Assembly: GCF_001269365.1 (NCBI RefSeq)
Contig: NZ_CXOM01000002.1
Span: forward strand, 70,001 to 134,000
DNA: 64,000 bases
Reading direction: 5' to 3'
Source: Limnohabitans sp. Rim11
Lineage (GTDB): Bacteria; Pseudomonadota; Gammaproteobacteria; Burkholderiales; Burkholderiaceae_C
This document shows, piece by piece, positions 19,710-30,236 of the stretch. The notes beneath the pieces are model-generated. The model had not been told where the DNA came from, did no database searches, and saw only the letters and a program-made list of their open reading frames with translations. Positions within the stretch are counted from its first letter, which is position 1. Every line of letters starts with the position of its first letter. Both the position numbers and the translations under genes were made by a program.

Positions 19710-19726
19710 CGAAAGCTTAGCTTTCG
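19710..19726. other. Intergenic hairpin between Tim44-like gene and ubiJ
   Basis: CGAAAGCT and AGCTTTCG form a perfect 8-bp inverted repeat with a single-base centre, in the 60-base gap upstream of ubiJ. There is no T-run on the transcribed strand, so it is more likely a processing or attenuation hairpin than a full terminator. Confidence 0.4.
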
Positions 19727-19753
19727 CCAGCCTTAGAACAAGAATGTCTTTAA

Positions 19754-20791
19754 TTATTGCAAGGCTTGAACGCCTGCAACCAACCAGCCGCTGTTGCCGT
19801 TTTTGGGCTTGGTCATGTTCCAAACTTCACGGAAGGGGCTTGGCGCTGCCTCAGCTTCTTCACGGATGACGCCATTGAACTCGACGCTGGCCATGTAAAC
19901 CTCGGGCAATTCTTCGATGCCCAGCAACTGTGCATCCAACTTGACCACTTCGGTCTTGTTGGGTTGACCGGGGAAGTTGGCTTCGCGTTCTGCCAATTGG
20001 GTTTTGATTTCAGACAACATGCTGTCGGTCATCATGGCCCTGAGTGAGCCCATGTCGGCACGGTCCCAAGCATCTTGCAAAGTGATGAAGTTGCGTTTGG
20101 CCGCTTCTACAAAACTGTTGCTGTCAAAGCCTTCAGGCACGCCCCAAGTCTGTGAGCCTTGAAGTGCAGAGGCACCTTCAGTGGCTACCTGAGACACACC
20201 GCTACCAATGGCAGATCCAATCATGGAGCCGCCCGTTTGAGGATTGGCTTCAGGCGTTGAATCAAAGCGTGTGCTTTGTGACTCCCAAGGCCTGGCAGAT
20301 GAATCGTTGCCCACTTTTTCGGGGTTGTATTGACGCAACGTGGCTGGCGCTTCTGGGGTTTGACCAGCTCCTTGGTAGGCCAAGCCACCTTGGTTTGCTG
20401 CGCCACCCTTGCGTGAACGCAAGAAATAACCAATGACGCCGACGGCCACCATGGCCAACAAAGCAAACATCAGCATGTTGCCAAATGCCTCTCCCATGCC
20501 CAAGCTGTTGGCCAACCAAGCCAAGCCCAAGCCAGCGGCCAAACCACCCAACATAGCGCCCCATGGACGCTTGGCGGGTGCCGTAGCAGGTGCTGCAGCT
20601 GGCGCAGGTTTTGCGGGTGCAGCCGCCTGGCTAGGTGCCGCAGGCGCAGCAGGCTTAACCGCTTCGCGTTGCGACACGTTGTTGGATTGTTGTCCGACTG
20701 ATTTGCCACCGCCCATGCGGCGTGCAGCCTCAGCATTCAAAGAGCTGAGAGCCAAAAACAAGGTCAAGATGAGGCCGAAAAATTTAGTCAC
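19754..20791 (-). CDS. Tim44-like domain protein
   Basis: The 345-residue protein has an N-terminal signal peptide ending near LNAEA, a low-complexity Ala/Pro/Lys linker (about residues 35-75), two hydrophobic stretches around residues 80-115, and a C-terminal Tim44/MRPL45-type domain starting at FVEAAKRNFITLQDAWDRAD. Bacterial Tim44-like proteins bind membranes; their role is unsettled. The start is GTG with a GGAG Shine-Dalgarno just upstream. Its position inside ubiE…ubiJ-ubiB suggests a link to membrane quinone metabolism, which is inference. Confidence 0.88.
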   Translation of the reverse strand: MTKFFGLILTLFLALSSLNAEAARRMGGGKSVGQQSNNVSQREAVKPAAPAAPSQAAAPAKPAPAAAPATAPAKRPWGAMLGGLAAGLGLAWLANSLGMGEAFGNMLMFALLAMVAVGVIGYFLRSRKGGAANQGGLAYQGAGQTPEAPATLRQYNPEKVGNDSSARPWESQSTRFDSTPEANPQTGGSMIGSAIGSGVSQVATEGASALQGSQTWGVPEGFDSNSFVEAAKRNFITLQDAWDRADMGSLRAMMTDSMLSEIKTQLAEREANFPGQPNKTEVVKLDAQLLGIEELPEVYMASVEFNGVIREEAEAAPSPFREVWNMTKPKNGNSGWLVAGVQALQ

Positions 20792-20822
20792 TTTGTCTCC
20801 GAGAAATTCAGAAAAAAAACAA

Positions 20823-21554
20823 TCAACATTTGATGCCGACGTGTAAGGCTACCACCCCTGCACTTAAATTGTGAAATTCAGCATGTCCAAATCCGGCATT
20901 TTTCATAAGGGCTTTCAGCTCTTCTTGTCCTGGATGCATGCGAATAGACTCGGCCAAATATCGGTAGCTGGCGTCATCGCCTGCCACCCATTTGCCCAGT
21001 TTGGGAAGGATGTTGAAAGAGTACCAGTCGTAGGCTTTCTCGAGGGGCTTGGCCACTTTGGAAAACTCCAAGACCAGCAACTTGCCACCCGGCTTCAGCA
21101 CGCGACACATTTCTTTGAGAGCCAAGTCTTTGTGGGTCATGTTGCGCAATCCAAACGCCACGCTGACCACATTGAAATGGTCGTTGGGAAAAGGCAACTT
21201 TTCGGCATCACAAACCAAGGTGGGCAAAACCACCCCTTCGTTGACCAGGCGGTCGCGGCCGGTCCGTAGCATGGCTTCGTTGATGTCGGTGTGAACCACA
21301 CGGCCCGTTGCGCCGACTTTTTTGGAAAACGCCAAGGACAAATCGCCAGTGCCACCCGCAATGTCGAGTACCTGATCGCCTTCTTTGAGATTGGCAAGCT
21401 GAACGGTATAGGCCTTCCAAACACGGTGCAGGCCCGCCGACATCAGGTCGTTCATGATGTCGTACTTGGACGCGACCGAATCGAAAACGCCGCGCACATG
21501 CTTGGCCTTTTCTTGTTCATCAACCGTCTTAAATCCGAAATGGGTGGAACTCAT
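20823..21554 (-). CDS. ubiE: Ubiquinone/menaquinone C-methyltransferase UbiE
   Basis: UbiE performs the SAM-dependent C-methylation in ubiquinone synthesis. The 243-residue protein shows [25 protein letters not shown] at its start (in short pieces), motif [16 protein letters not shown], the [16 protein letters not shown] segment and [13 protein letters not shown], all hallmarks of the family. ATG 21554 is chosen because the conserved FGFKTV begins at residue 6. DUF971 ends 13 bases upstream and a Tim44-like gene follows, so it lies within one long operon. Confidence 0.97.
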   Translation of the reverse strand: MSSTHFGFKTVDEQEKAKHVRGVFDSVASKYDIMNDLMSAGLHRVWKAYTVQLANLKEGDQVLDIAGGTGDLSLAFSKKVGATGRVVHTDINEAMLRTGRDRLVNEGVVLPTLVCDAEKLPFPNDHFNVVSVAFGLRNMTHKDLALKEMCRVLKPGGKLLVLEFSKVAKPLEKAYDWYSFNILPKLGKWVAGDDASYRYLAESIRMHPGQEELKALMKNAGFGHAEFHNLSAGVVALHVGIKC

Positions 21555-21567
21555 GGCATCACTCCGT

Positions 21568-21984
21568 TCAATGTGAATGGCCACACGAGGCGCCACCAGC
21601 TACAGGCATGGGATCGTCACGCGCCACACCAGCGGCTTGCAAGCGTTCGTTGTATTGGGACCAGAGACCGTCTTGTTCTGAACCTAAGTAGTACAGGTAG
21701 TCCCAAGAAAAAATGCCACTGTTGTGACCATCTGAAAATGTGGGCTGGACTGCGTAATTGCCAACCTGAGCCATTTCCATAATGTCCACTTCGCGTTTGC
21801 CTGTTTGCAAGACTTCTTGCCCTGGGCCATGGCCCTGCACTTCGGCAGAGGGAGAGTAGACGCGCATCAACTCAAAGGGAATGCGAAACGTGTTGCCATC
21901 CGAAAAACCCACCTCCAAAACACGGCTTTGACCATGTAAGGTAATGGCTGTGGGCGACGGGGCGCCTGCTGTCAATCCGGCCAT
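21568..21984 (-). CDS. DUF971 family protein
   Basis: The 138-residue protein contains [26 protein letters not shown] and a region ending in [12 protein letters not shown] (given in parts), the recognisable core of DUF971 (GBBH-like N-terminal fold). A C-terminal CGHSH could bind metal. Similar domains occur in iron-sulfur cluster handling proteins, but the function of the stand-alone form is not settled. ATG at 21984 is used; the frame is open further upstream into the next gene. It is the first gene of the ubiE cluster. Confidence 0.87.
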   Translation of the reverse strand: MAGLTAGAPSPTAITLHGQSRVLEVGFSDGNTFRIPFELMRVYSPSAEVQGHGPGQEVLQTGKREVDIMEMAQVGNYAVQPTFSDGHNSGIFSWDYLYYLGSEQDGLWSQYNERLQAAGVARDDPMPVAGGASCGHSH

Positions 21985-22009
21985 AAGGCTTTCTTTCGTG
22001 ATGCTGTCG

Positions 22010-25000
22010 TTAAACCAAAACGCGTTCAATGCCGCCTGCGTTGGCAGCGGCCACATACTCGGGCATCCACTGCTCGCCCAAAATGTGTTTGGCCATTTCC
22101 ACCACGATGTAATCTGCTTCTAACAAACCATTTTGCAAATCATCACCATAGCGTGACAAGCCTTGCAAACAGCTAGGGCAGCTGGTCAACACCTTGATGT
22201 TTTCTTTTTCGCCCACCATGCCGCTGTCGCGCATTTGAGTTTCGCTCTTGCGAATTTCTTCTTCCTTACGGAAGCGCACTTGGGTGGCAATGTCGGGGCG
22301 CGTCACGCCCAAAGTACCCGACTCGCCGCAGCAGCGATCTGACTTCAAAACTTGCGGGCCCAGCAAAGACTTGACGGTCTTCATGGGGTCTTGCAACTTC
22401 ATGGGGCTGTGGCAAGGGTCGTGATACAGGTACGCGCCGTTGTTATTGAGCGTCATGCCTTTTTCAAGCAGGTACTCGTGAATGTCCACAATGCGGCAAC
22501 CTGGGAAAATCTTGTCAAACTCGTAGCCCTGCAACTGGTCGTAGCAGGTGCCGCAGCTGACCACCACCGTTTTGATGTCGAGGTAGTTCAGGGTGTTGGC
22601 CACCCGGTGGAACAACACGCGGTTGTCGGTGATGATTTTCTCGGCCTTGTCAAACTGACCACTGCCCTTTTGCGGGTAGCCACAGCACAGGTAGCCAGGC
22701 GGCAACACAGTTTGCACGCCGGTATGCCACAACATGGCCTGCGTGGCCAAACCTACTTGGCTGAACAATCGCTCAGAGCCACAACCGGGGAAGTAAAACA
22801 CCGCCTCGGTTTCGGGTGTGGTGATCTTCGGATTGCGAATGATCGGCACGTATTCTTGATCTTCAATGTCAAGCAAGGCGCGCGCCGTTTTCTTGGGCAA
22901 GCCGCCAGGCATCTTCTTGTTGATGAAGTGAATGACCTGCTCTTTGATGGGCGCCGCACCAATGCTGGCGGGTGGTGCTTTGGTTTGCTTGCGTGCAAAA
23001 GTTTTGAGCAAATCGTGTGCAAAACGCTGCAACTTCATGCCTACGCCCACCATGCCAGCGCGTGCCAGCTTGATGGTGTCAGGGTTGGTGGCGTTCAGCA
23101 TGAACATGGCCGCAGCATTGCCAGGGCGGAATGTTTTCTGGCCCATTTTGCGCAGCAAATTGCGCATGTTCATGGACACTTCGCCAAAGTCAATTTTGAC
23201 CGGGCAAGGTGAGAGGCACTTGTGACACACCGTGCAATGGTCGGCCACATCTTCAAACTCTTGCCAGTGCTTGATGGACACACCGCGGCGTGTTTGCTCT
23301 TCGTACAAGAAGGCTTCAACCAAAAGCGAGGTGGCCAAAATTTTGTTGCGCGGGCTGTACAGCAAATTGGCACGGGGCACGTGTGTGGCGCACACGGGTT
23401 TGCATTTGCCGCAGCGCAGGCAGTCTTTGACGCTGTCGGCAATGGCGCCAATGTCGGACTGCTGCATGATGAGCGACTCGTGGCCCATCAAACCAAAACT
23501 GGGGGTGTAGGCGTTGGTCAAGTCTGCGTGAATGGCTGGACCGCCAGCGCCAGCGGCCTGACGCATCAACTTGCCTTTGTTGAATCGACCTTCAGGGTCA
23601 ATGCGTTGTTTGTAATCGGCGAAAGGCTTAAGTTCGGCATCGCTCAAAAACTCAAGCTTGGTAATGCCAATGCCGTGTTCACCTGAAATGACGCCATCTA
23701 GGCTGCGGGCCAACACCATGATGCGCGCCACCGCTTCGTGCGCGGTTTGCAGCATCTCGTAGTTGTCTGAATTGACCGGAATGTTGGTGTGCACATTGCC
23801 GTCACCGGCGTGCATGTGCAAAGCCACCCACACACGACCCTTGAGCACGCGCTTGTGAATGGCCACGCATTCGTCAAAGATGGGCTGGAATGCCGCACCC
23901 GAAAAAATGCTTTGGAACGGCGCTTTGATTTGCGTTTTCCAACTGGCACGCAAGGTGTGGTCTTGCAATTGAGGGAACAAAGTGTCCACGCCCTGCAACC
24001 AACCCTGCCACAAGTCGCGCACATCGCGCACCACCGCCAGGGCCTGGCCAACGCGTTGTTCTAGCAGCTCAGCGGAAGCAATTTCGCTGGTGTCATCGTC
24101 TTTGCCCAAAGGCAAATTGCCCTTGCTTAAAAAGTGTTCAAGCTCATTGCACAACTTGATCTTGTTGCGCATGGACAGTTCAATGTTGATGCGCTCAATG
24201 CCGTCGGTGTACTCCGCCATGCGGGGCAAGGGAATGACCACGTCTTCGTTGACTTTGAAGGCATTGGTGTGGCGGCTGATGGCGGCTGTTTTTTTTCGGT
24301 CTTGCCAAAACTTTTTGCGCGCTTCGGGGCTGATGGCAATGAAGCCTTCGCCACTGCGTGAGTTGGCTATGCGCACCACTTCAGAGGTGACTTTGGCCAC
24401 ATCGTCGGCGTTGTCGCCCGCAATGTCTGCCAACAAAAGCATCTTGGGAAAGCCGCCGCGTTTTGATTTGGTGGTGTAGCCCACCGCGCGCAAATAGCGG
24501 TCATCCAAATGCTCTAAACCTGCCAACAAAACGCCTGAGCGTTTTTGTTCAGCAAACATGAAGTCTTTGATTTCAACAATGCTGGGCACGGCATCTTTGG
24601 CATTGCCAAAAAACTCCATGCACACCGTGCGCGTGTGGTCTGGCATGCGGTGCAAGACCCAGCGCGCGCTGGTGATCAGGCCATCGCAACCTTCTTTTTG
24701 AATACCCGGCAAGCCAGCCAAAAACTTGTCGGTGACGTCTTTGCCCAAGCCTTCTTTACGGAAGACGGAACCAGGAATATCGAGACGTTCTTCGCGAACC
24801 AGTGTGGTGCCATTGGCTTCAAAATATTTGAGCTCAAAGCTGGCCATCTCGACGTCGTGAATCTTGCCGAGGTTGTGGTTCAATCGTGTGACTTCTAGCC
24901 ACTGTGCATCGGGTGTGACCATGCGCCAGCTGGCCAAGTTGTCGAGCGCAGTGCCCCACAAAACGGCTTTTTTGCCGCCGGCATTCATGGCAATGTTGCC

Positions 25001-25882
25001 GCCAATGCAACTGGCTTCAGCGGAGGTGGGATCGACCGCAAAGACCCATCCCGCATGATCGGCTGCATCGGCAACGCGCTGCGTCACCACGCCCACTTCG
25101 GTCCAAATGGTAGGGACTTCTTTGTCCAAGCCTGGCAACTTAAGCATCTCGATGCCGGTCATGGCCTCGAGTTTTTCGGTGTTAATGACCGCGCTGTTCC
25201 AAGTCAGAGGAACGGCACCGCCGGTGTAGCCTGTGCCGCCGCCCCTTGGAATGATGGTCAAGCCCAAGGTGAAGCAACCTTTGACCAAATTGGCCATTTC
25301 GGCTTCGGTGTCGGGCGTTAAGACCACGAAGGGGTACTCAACACGCCAATCGGTGGCATCGGTGACGTGGCTCACACGCGAGAGCGCATCAAACTTGATG
25401 TTGTCTTTGGCGGTGAGTTTGCCCAAGGCTTTTTGCGACTTGCGACGCAAAGCGGCCATGTCTGAGAAATTTTGGTCAAAACTGCTAACCGCAGCTTTGG
25501 CCAACACCAACAATTCGCCCACCAAACCGTCACGCAGTGCATCGGCATCGGGTGTGCGGCGTTTTTGAACTTCGCCCAAACGGTGCTGCAAAGCGTCCAC
25601 CAACAATTTGCGGCGGTCAGGGTTGTCCAACAAGTCGTCTTGCAAGTACGGATTGCGCTGAACCACCCAAATATCGCCCAGCACTTCGTAAAGCATGCGG
25701 GCGGAGCGACCCGTGCGTCTTTCGTCCCTGAGTTGATTCAGCAAATCCCAGGCGCGAGACCCCAACAAACGGATCACGATTTCTCGGTCCGAGAAACTGG
25801 TGTAGTTGTAAGGAATTTCGCGCAAGCGGGGTGACGAATCGTCTGCTTGCAGAAGGTGTTGGAGCGTGGTGGGTGCATTCAT
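22010..25882 (-). CDS. Large FAD-linked and Fe-S-binding dehydrogenase with N-terminal DUF3683
   Basis: This 1290-residue protein fuses three parts: an N-terminal DUF3683 region (about 1-170), a FAD-binding type 4 oxidase module with [16 protein letters not shown] and [13 protein letters not shown], and a C-terminal Fe-S module with two ferredoxin-like clusters ([11 protein letters not shown] and [13 protein letters not shown]) plus two CCG-type half-motifs ([11 protein letters not shown] and [11 protein letters not shown]). The layout resembles D-lactate/D-2-hydroxyacid dehydrogenases such as YdiJ and GlcD-GlcF fusions. It probably oxidises a 2-hydroxy acid and passes electrons to quinone; the substrate is not known. 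ATG 25882 is chosen as [10 protein letters not shown]. Confidence 0.9.
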   Translation of the reverse strand: MNAPTTLQHLLQADDSSPRLREIPYNYTSFSDREIVIRLLGSRAWDLLNQLRDERRTGRSARMLYEVLGDIWVVQRNPYLQDDLLDNPDRRKLLVDALQHRLGEVQKRRTPDADALRDGLVGELLVLAKAAVSSFDQNFSDMAALRRKSQKALGKLTAKDNIKFDALSRVSHVTDATDWRVEYPFVVLTPDTEAEMANLVKGCFTLGLTIIPRGGGTGYTGGAVPLTWNSAVINTEKLEAMTGIEMLKLPGLDKEVPTIWTEVGVVTQRVADAADHAGWVFAVDPTSAEASCIGGNIAMNAGGKKAVLWGTALDNLASWRMVTPDAQWLEVTRLNHNLGKIHDVEMASFELKYFEANGTTLVREERLDIPGSVFRKEGLGKDVTDKFLAGLPGIQKEGCDGLITSARWVLHRMPDHTRTVCMEFFGNAKDAVPSIVEIKDFMFAEQKRSGVLLAGLEHLDDRYLRAVGYTTKSKRGGFPKMLLLADIAGDNADDVAKVTSEVVRIANSRSGEGFIAISPEARKKFWQDRKKTAAISRHTNAFKVNEDVVIPLPRMAEYTDGIERINIELSMRNKIKLCNELEHFLSKGNLPLGKDDDTSEIASAELLEQRVGQALAVVRDVRDLWQGWLQGVDTLFPQLQDHTLRASWKTQIKAPFQSIFSGAAFQPIFDECVAIHKRVLKGRVWVALHMHAGDGNVHTNIPVNSDNYEMLQTAHEAVARIMVLARSLDGVISGEHGIGITKLEFLSDAELKPFADYKQRIDPEGRFNKGKLMRQAAGAGGPAIHADLTNAYTPSFGLMGHESLIMQQSDIGAIADSVKDCLRCGKCKPVCATHVPRANLLYSPRNKILATSLLVEAFLYEEQTRRGVSIKHWQEFEDVADHCTVCHKCLSPCPVKIDFGEVSMNMRNLLRKMGQKTFRPGNAAAMFMLNATNPDTIKLARAGMVGVGMKLQRFAHDLLKTFARKQTKAPPASIGAAPIKEQVIHFINKKMPGGLPKKTARALLDIEDQEYVPIIRNPKITTPETEAVFYFPGCGSERLFSQVGLATQAMLWHTGVQTVLPPGYLCCGYPQKGSGQFDKAEKIITDNRVLFHRVANTLNYLDIKTVVVSCGTCYDQLQGYEFDKIFPGCRIVDIHEYLLEKGMTLNNNGAYLYHDPCHSPMKLQDPMKTVKSLLGPQVLKSDRCCGESGTLGVTRPDIATQVRFRKEEEIRKSETQMRDSGMVGEKENIKVLTSCPSCLQGLSRYGDDLQNGLLEADYIVVEMAKHILGEQWMPEYVAAANAGGIERVLV

Positions 25883-26059
25883 GAGGTATGAGCCAGATTT
25901 TACTTCAGGGGGGCAATCACGCACCGCGGGTGGGGGCAGACACGTCACATTGAGACACGTCATGGAAACCCCGGGTTGTCACCAAATGGTCATGCGGCTG
26001 TAATACGATGTAGAAGACAGGCTTTCCAACTCACTGATATCTCAAATTTTAGAGTACTT

Positions 26060-27364
26060 ATGAATTATAAAAAATCTTTGGCTGCTCTTGCAATTGCAGT
26101 TTTTAGCGTGGGTGCACAAGCCCAAACCGAAATTCAATGGTGGCACTCCATGGGCGGCGCCTTGGGTGAATGGGTGAATGACCAAGCCAAAGACTTCAAT
26201 GCCAGTCAAAAAAACTACAAGATTGTGCCTACTTTCAAGGGCAGCTACGACGAGTCCATGACGGCAGCCATTGCGGCTTTCCGTGCCGGTAACGCCCCCC
26301 ATATCTTGCAAGTTTTTGAAGTGGGTACGGCCACCATGATGGCCAGCAAAGGCGCCATCGTTCCAGTTGGCAAAGTCATGCAAGATGCTGGTTTGAAATT
26401 TGATCAGGATGCTTACGTGCCTGCCGTTGCAGGTTATTACACGGCCCCCAATGGCCAAATGCTGAGCTTCCCCTTCAACAGCTCTACACCCGTCTTTCAC
26501 TACAACAAAGATGCCTTCAAGGCAGCGGGCATGAACCCCGAGAAGCCCCCCACAACTTGGCCCGAAGTAGCTTTGGCCGCAGCCAAATTGAAAGCCAGCG
26601 GCCACAAGTGCCCCTTCACCACCAGCTGGATCAGCTGGACCCAGCTCGAGAGCTTCTCGGCTTGGCACAACACCGAATTTGCCACCAAGGGAAACGGCAT
26701 GCGCGGAATAGATGCCCGTTTGTCATTCAACACCCCATTGCATGTACGCCACATTGAAAACTTGGCCAACATGGCCAAGAGCGGTTTGTTCATCTACAAG
26801 GGTCGTGGCAATGCAGCTGATGCCACTTTTGTTTCTGGCGAATGCGCCATGGCCACCGGCTCTTCAGCCTTGTACGGCAACGTGACGCGCAACGGCAAAT
26901 TTGCCTATGGCATTGGCGCCTTGCCTTACTACCCTGATGTCAATGGCGCACCCCAAAACACCGTCATTGGCGGCGCCAGCTTGTGGGTCATGAGCGGCAA
27001 GAAAGCCGAAGAGTACAAAGGTGTTGGCCAGTTCTTCGCCTTCCTGTCGCAGCCTGAGATAGCCGCCAAGAGCCATCAGCGCACAGGTTATTTGCCCGTC
27101 ACCAAGGCCTCTTTTGAATTAACCGACAAATCTGGTTTCTATAAAAAGAACCCAGGGACCGATGTGTCTGTGACGCAGATGATTCGCAAAACCACCGACA
27201 AATCACGTGGCGTGCGTTTGGGCAACTTTGTTCAAATTCGCACCATCATTGATGAGGAATTGGAAGGCGTTTGGAGCGGTAAAAAGCAACCTAAAGAAGC
27301 TTTGGACTTGGCCATCAAACGTGGCAATGAGCAACTTGAACGCTTTGAAAAAGCCAACAAGTAA
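26060..27364 (+). CDS. ugpB: sn-glycerol-3-phosphate ABC transporter, periplasmic binding protein
   Basis: UgpB captures glycerol-3-phosphate or glycerophosphodiesters in the periplasm. The 434-residue protein has a signal peptide ending AQA-Q and the UgpB signatures IQWWHSMGGALGEW, APHILQVFEVGTATMMASKGAI and NAGNA-like FRAGNAP. The C-terminal third contains GGASLWVMSGK and RTGYLPVT. ATG at 26060 gives the signal peptide directly. It is divergent from the FAD dehydrogenase gene (177-base gap) and heads ugpBAECQ. Confidence 0.95.
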   Translation: MNYKKSLAALAIAVFSVGAQAQTEIQWWHSMGGALGEWVNDQAKDFNASQKNYKIVPTFKGSYDESMTAAIAAFRAGNAPHILQVFEVGTATMMASKGAIVPVGKVMQDAGLKFDQDAYVPAVAGYYTAPNGQMLSFPFNSSTPVFHYNKDAFKAAGMNPEKPPTTWPEVALAAAKLKASGHKCPFTTSWISWTQLESFSAWHNTEFATKGNGMRGIDARLSFNTPLHVRHIENLANMAKSGLFIYKGRGNAADATFVSGECAMATGSSALYGNVTRNGKFAYGIGALPYYPDVNGAPQNTVIGGASLWVMSGKKAEEYKGVGQFFAFLSQPEIAAKSHQRTGYLPVTKASFELTDKSGFYKKNPGTDVSVTQMIRKTTDKSRGVRLGNFVQIRTIIDEELEGVWSGKKQPKEALDLAIKRGNEQLERFEKANK

Positions 27365-27386
27365 ACTCATCGCATGCAGTTGGGTG

Positions 27387-27415
27387 GCAAGTGTCAAACA
27401 TGATGTTTGACTGCC
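27387..27415 (+). other. First stem-loop in the ugpB-ugpA gap
   Basis: GTCAAACAT and ATGTTTGAC form a 9-bp stem around one central base, extended by flanking GGCA/TGCC pairing with a bulge. It follows the ugpB stop by 22 bases and could protect the 3' end of a ugpB-only transcript. Confidence 0.5.
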
Positions 27416-27430
27416 GCCAGAAAAGCAAAA

Positions 27431-27460
27431 CAAAAGCAGAGGACTCAGCCTCTGCTTTTG
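27431..27460 (+). terminator. Second stem-loop in the ugpB-ugpA gap; partial terminator
   Basis: CAAAAGCAGAGG and CCTCTGCTTTTG form a perfect 12-bp stem with a 6-base loop; the 3' arm ends in TTTT. It resembles a weak intrinsic terminator that would lower expression of the permease genes relative to the binding protein. Confidence 0.6.
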
Positions 27461-27494
27461 CATTTCAACCGACTGAAGTTTCACAAAGAATTTC

Positions 27495-28376
27495 ATGGAA
27501 AAGCGCGTACGCTTCAAATCAGCTTGGCTCCCTTGGCTACTCATCACGCCTCAAATGGCGGTGGTGCTGGTGTTTTTCTTTTGGCCCGCTGGCCAAGCCT
27601 TGTACCAAAGCGTTTTGACAGAAGATGCGTTTGGCGGTTCCGTTCAATTTGTGGGCATGGAAAACTTTAACCGGCTGTTTAGCGACACCAGTTATTTGGC
27701 ATCGTTCAAGACCACCGCCTTCTTCTCTGTTTTGGTTGCAGCCTCAGGCTTGTCCATCTCTTTGTTATTGGCCGTGATGGCCAACCGCGTGGCGCAAGGT
27801 GCAGGCCTTTACAAAACACTGCTCATTTGGCCCTACGCTGTGGCCCCTGTGGTGGCTGGCGTTTTGTGGCTATTTATGTTTGCATCGCCCATGGGCGTCG
27901 TCGCTTATTTTTTGCGCAGCTTGGGCTTTGATTGGAACCATTTGCTCAATGGCAACCACGCCATGGCATTGATTGTCATGGCCGCTGTATGGAAACAAAT
28001 TTCCTACAACTTCTTGTTTTTCTTGGCCGGCTTGCAATCCATTCCCAAGTCATTGATTGAAGCGGCGGCCATTGACGGCGCATCGCCTTGGCATCGCTTC
28101 TGGACCATTGTGTTCCCCTTGCTCTCGCCCACCACCTTTTTCTTGTTGGTCATCAACGTGGTGTACGCCTTTTTTGACACCTTTGCCATCATCGACGCCA
28201 CCACCCACGGCGGCCCAGGCAAAGAAACCGCCATCTTGGTTTACAAGGTTTACTACGATGGCTTCAAGGCACTCGACATGGGCGGCTCTGCTGCCCAGTC
28301 GGTTATTTTGATGGTCATTGTGGTGGCCCTGACGGTGGTGCAGTTCCGCTTCGTCGAAAAGAAAGTGCAGTACTGA
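27495..28376 (+). CDS. ugpA: Glycerol-3-phosphate ABC transporter permease UgpA
   Basis: This is one of the two inner-membrane permeases of the Ugp importer. The 293-residue protein has six hydrophobic segments and the ABC-contact EAA loop [21 protein letters not shown] (in part). The start [21 protein letters not shown] is typical of UgpA. It pairs with ugpE, which begins one base after its stop. Confidence 0.95.
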   Translation: MEKRVRFKSAWLPWLLITPQMAVVLVFFFWPAGQALYQSVLTEDAFGGSVQFVGMENFNRLFSDTSYLASFKTTAFFSVLVAASGLSISLLLAVMANRVAQGAGLYKTLLIWPYAVAPVVAGVLWLFMFASPMGVVAYFLRSLGFDWNHLLNGNHAMALIVMAAVWKQISYNFLFFLAGLQSIPKSLIEAAAIDGASPWHRFWTIVFPLLSPTTFFLLVINVVYAFFDTFAIIDATTHGGPGKETAILVYKVYYDGFKALDMGGSAAQSVILMVIVVALTVVQFRFVEKKVQY

Positions 28377-28377
28377 C

Positions 28378-29232
28378 ATGATCGAACGACGCCCTGGCCT
28401 CGACCTCTTGTCGCATGTGATCTTGCTGATCGGCGTGTTGATTGTGGCCTTTCCGCTTTACCTCACCTTTGTGGCTTCCACCCAAACAGCTGAGCAAATT
28501 TCCAGAAGCATCCCCATGTCGATGATGCCTGGCAACAACTTTTGGGAGTCCTATCGCCTGGCCTTGTTTGGTGGCGAGACTTCGCTAGGCAGCAAGGTGC
28601 CGGCAGTTTGGCCCATGATGCAAACCAGCTTGATCAGTGCTTTGGTCATCTCCATTGGCAAGATCACCATCTCTTTGTTGTCTGCGTTTGCACTGGTTTA
28701 TTTTCGGTTTCCATTTCGCAATTTATTCTTCTGGATGATCTTCATCACTTTGATGTTGCCCGTCGAAGTTCGAATCAGCCCCACCTATGCAGTGGTTGCC
28801 AATTTGGGCATGCTCAATACCTATGCCGGTCTGACCGTGCCATTGATTGCATCAGCTACTGCCACCTTTTTGTTGCGGCAATTTTTTCTCACGGTACCCG
28901 ATGAATTGGTAGAAGCGGCGCGCATGGACGGCGCGGGACCCATGCGTTTCTTCAAAGATATTTTGTTGCCCTTGTCGGCCACCAACATTGCTGCCCTGTT
29001 TGTGATCCAGTTCATTTATGGCTGGAACCAATACTTGTGGCCGCTGCTGGTCACCACCAACGAAGACATGTACCCCGTTGTGATGGGCATCAAACGCATG
29101 CTGGCGGGAGAAGCCTATACCGAATGGAATGTTGTCATGGCCACTGCTATTTTGGCCATGCTCCCACCCGCCCTCGTGGTGATCTTGATGCAAAAATGGT
29201 TCGTCAAGGGCCTGGTTGATACTGAAAAATAA
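28378..29232 (+). CDS. ugpE: Glycerol-3-phosphate ABC transporter permease UgpE
   Basis: This is the second Ugp permease, 284 residues with six hydrophobic segments. The EAA loop is [21 protein letters not shown] (in part), and [20 protein letters not shown] is the usual UgpE start. Its TAA stop overlaps the ugpC start as TAATG, indicating coupled translation. Together with UgpA it forms the translocation channel for the substrate delivered by UgpB. Confidence 0.95.
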   Translation: MIERRPGLDLLSHVILLIGVLIVAFPLYLTFVASTQTAEQISRSIPMSMMPGNNFWESYRLALFGGETSLGSKVPAVWPMMQTSLISALVISIGKITISLLSAFALVYFRFPFRNLFFWMIFITLMLPVEVRISPTYAVVANLGMLNTYAGLTVPLIASATATFLLRQFFLTVPDELVEAARMDGAGPMRFFKDILLPLSATNIAALFVIQFIYGWNQYLWPLLVTTNEDMYPVVMGIKRMLAGEAYTEWNVVMATAILAMLPPALVVILMQKWFVKGLVDTEK

Positions 29233-30236
29233 TGGCTTCCATCACACTTCAAAACATCGTCAAAGAATACGGCACAGGCGCCAAAGCGGTGCCCGTGATT
29301 CACAACCTCAACGCGCAAATAAATGACGGCGAGTTCGTGGTCATTGTGGGCCCTTCAGGTTGTGGTAAATCGACACTGCTGCGCATGGTGGCAGGCCTTG
29401 AAGAAATTACAGGCGGCAACATTTCAATTGGCGACCGCGTTGTCAACGACCTAGAGCCCGCCGAGCGCGACATTGCCATGGTGTTTCAAAACTATGCGCT
29501 TTACCCGCACATGAGCGTGTTTGACAACATGGCTTATGGCTTGAAGATTGCCAAGCTTCCCTCGGAAGACATCAAAAAACGCGTCGACAAAGCAGCGGGT
29601 ATTTTGGAACTGAGCCACTTGTTGCAGCGCAAACCGCGCGAGCTGTCTGGCGGTCAACGCCAGCGGGTGGCCATGGGCCGCGCCATTGTGCGCCAGCCGC
29701 AAGTTTTTTTGTTTGACGAGCCTTTGTCCAATTTGGATGCCAAACTGCGCGCCCAAACCCGCTTGGAAATTCAAAAATTGCACCGCGAATTGGGCATCAC
29801 GTCCTTGTTCGTGACACACGATCAGGTCGAGGCCATGACTTTGGCGCAACGCATGATCGTCATGAATGGCGGCGTCATGGAACAGTTCGGAACCCCTGAA
29901 GAGGTTTACAACCGCCCGGCCAGCACCTTTGTCGCCAGCTTCATTGGTTCACCCCCCATGAACTTGCTCAAACAAGCGCCAGGACTTGCTGCCGGACAAA
30001 TTCTGGGTATTCGGCCAGAACACCTCGAACTCAGCAGCACAGGCTGGGAAATGAAAGTGGATACCGTCGAATTGTTAGGCGCCGAGCGCTTGGTGCATGC
30101 GCACTTGGGCACTGAAACCCTTACCTTGCGCCTAGATGCCAGCTTGAACGCGCCCACGACGGGCCAAACTTTTCATGCAACGCCCAAAGAAGGCTGCTTG
30201 CATCACTTCAACGCCGAAACTGGAAAACGTTTGTGA
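29232..30236 (+). CDS. ugpC: Glycerol-3-phosphate ABC transporter ATPase UgpC
   Basis: UgpC powers import of glycerol-3-phosphate. The 334-residue protein has Walker [10 protein letters not shown] (residues 40-48), the signature [17 protein letters not shown], Walker [15 protein letters not shown] and the H-loop VTHDQ. A C-terminal MalK-type regulatory OB domain is present but shorter than in MalK. The stop overlaps the ugpQ GTG start as GTGA. A second MalK-type ATPase, in the beta-glucan locus, is a separate gene. Confidence 0.95.
   Translation: MASITLQNIVKEYGTGAKAVPVIHNLNAQINDGEFVVIVGPSGCGKSTLLRMVAGLEEITGGNISIGDRVVNDLEPAERDIAMVFQNYALYPHMSVFDNMAYGLKIAKLPSEDIKKRVDKAAGILELSHLLQRKPRELSGGQRQRVAMGRAIVRQPQVFLFDEPLSNLDAKLRAQTRLEIQKLHRELGITSLFVTHDQVEAMTLAQRMIVMNGGVMEQFGTPEEVYNRPASTFVASFIGSPPMNLLKQAPGLAAGQILGIRPEHLELSSTGWEMKVDTVELLGAERLVHAHLGTETLTLRLDASLNAPTTGQTFHATPKEGCLHHFNAETGKRL

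Noticed and set aside
22352..23212. 286-codon frame opposite the FAD/Fe-S dehydrogenase
   Set aside because: It is antisense to a clearly coding region and has no known domain or plausible start signals.
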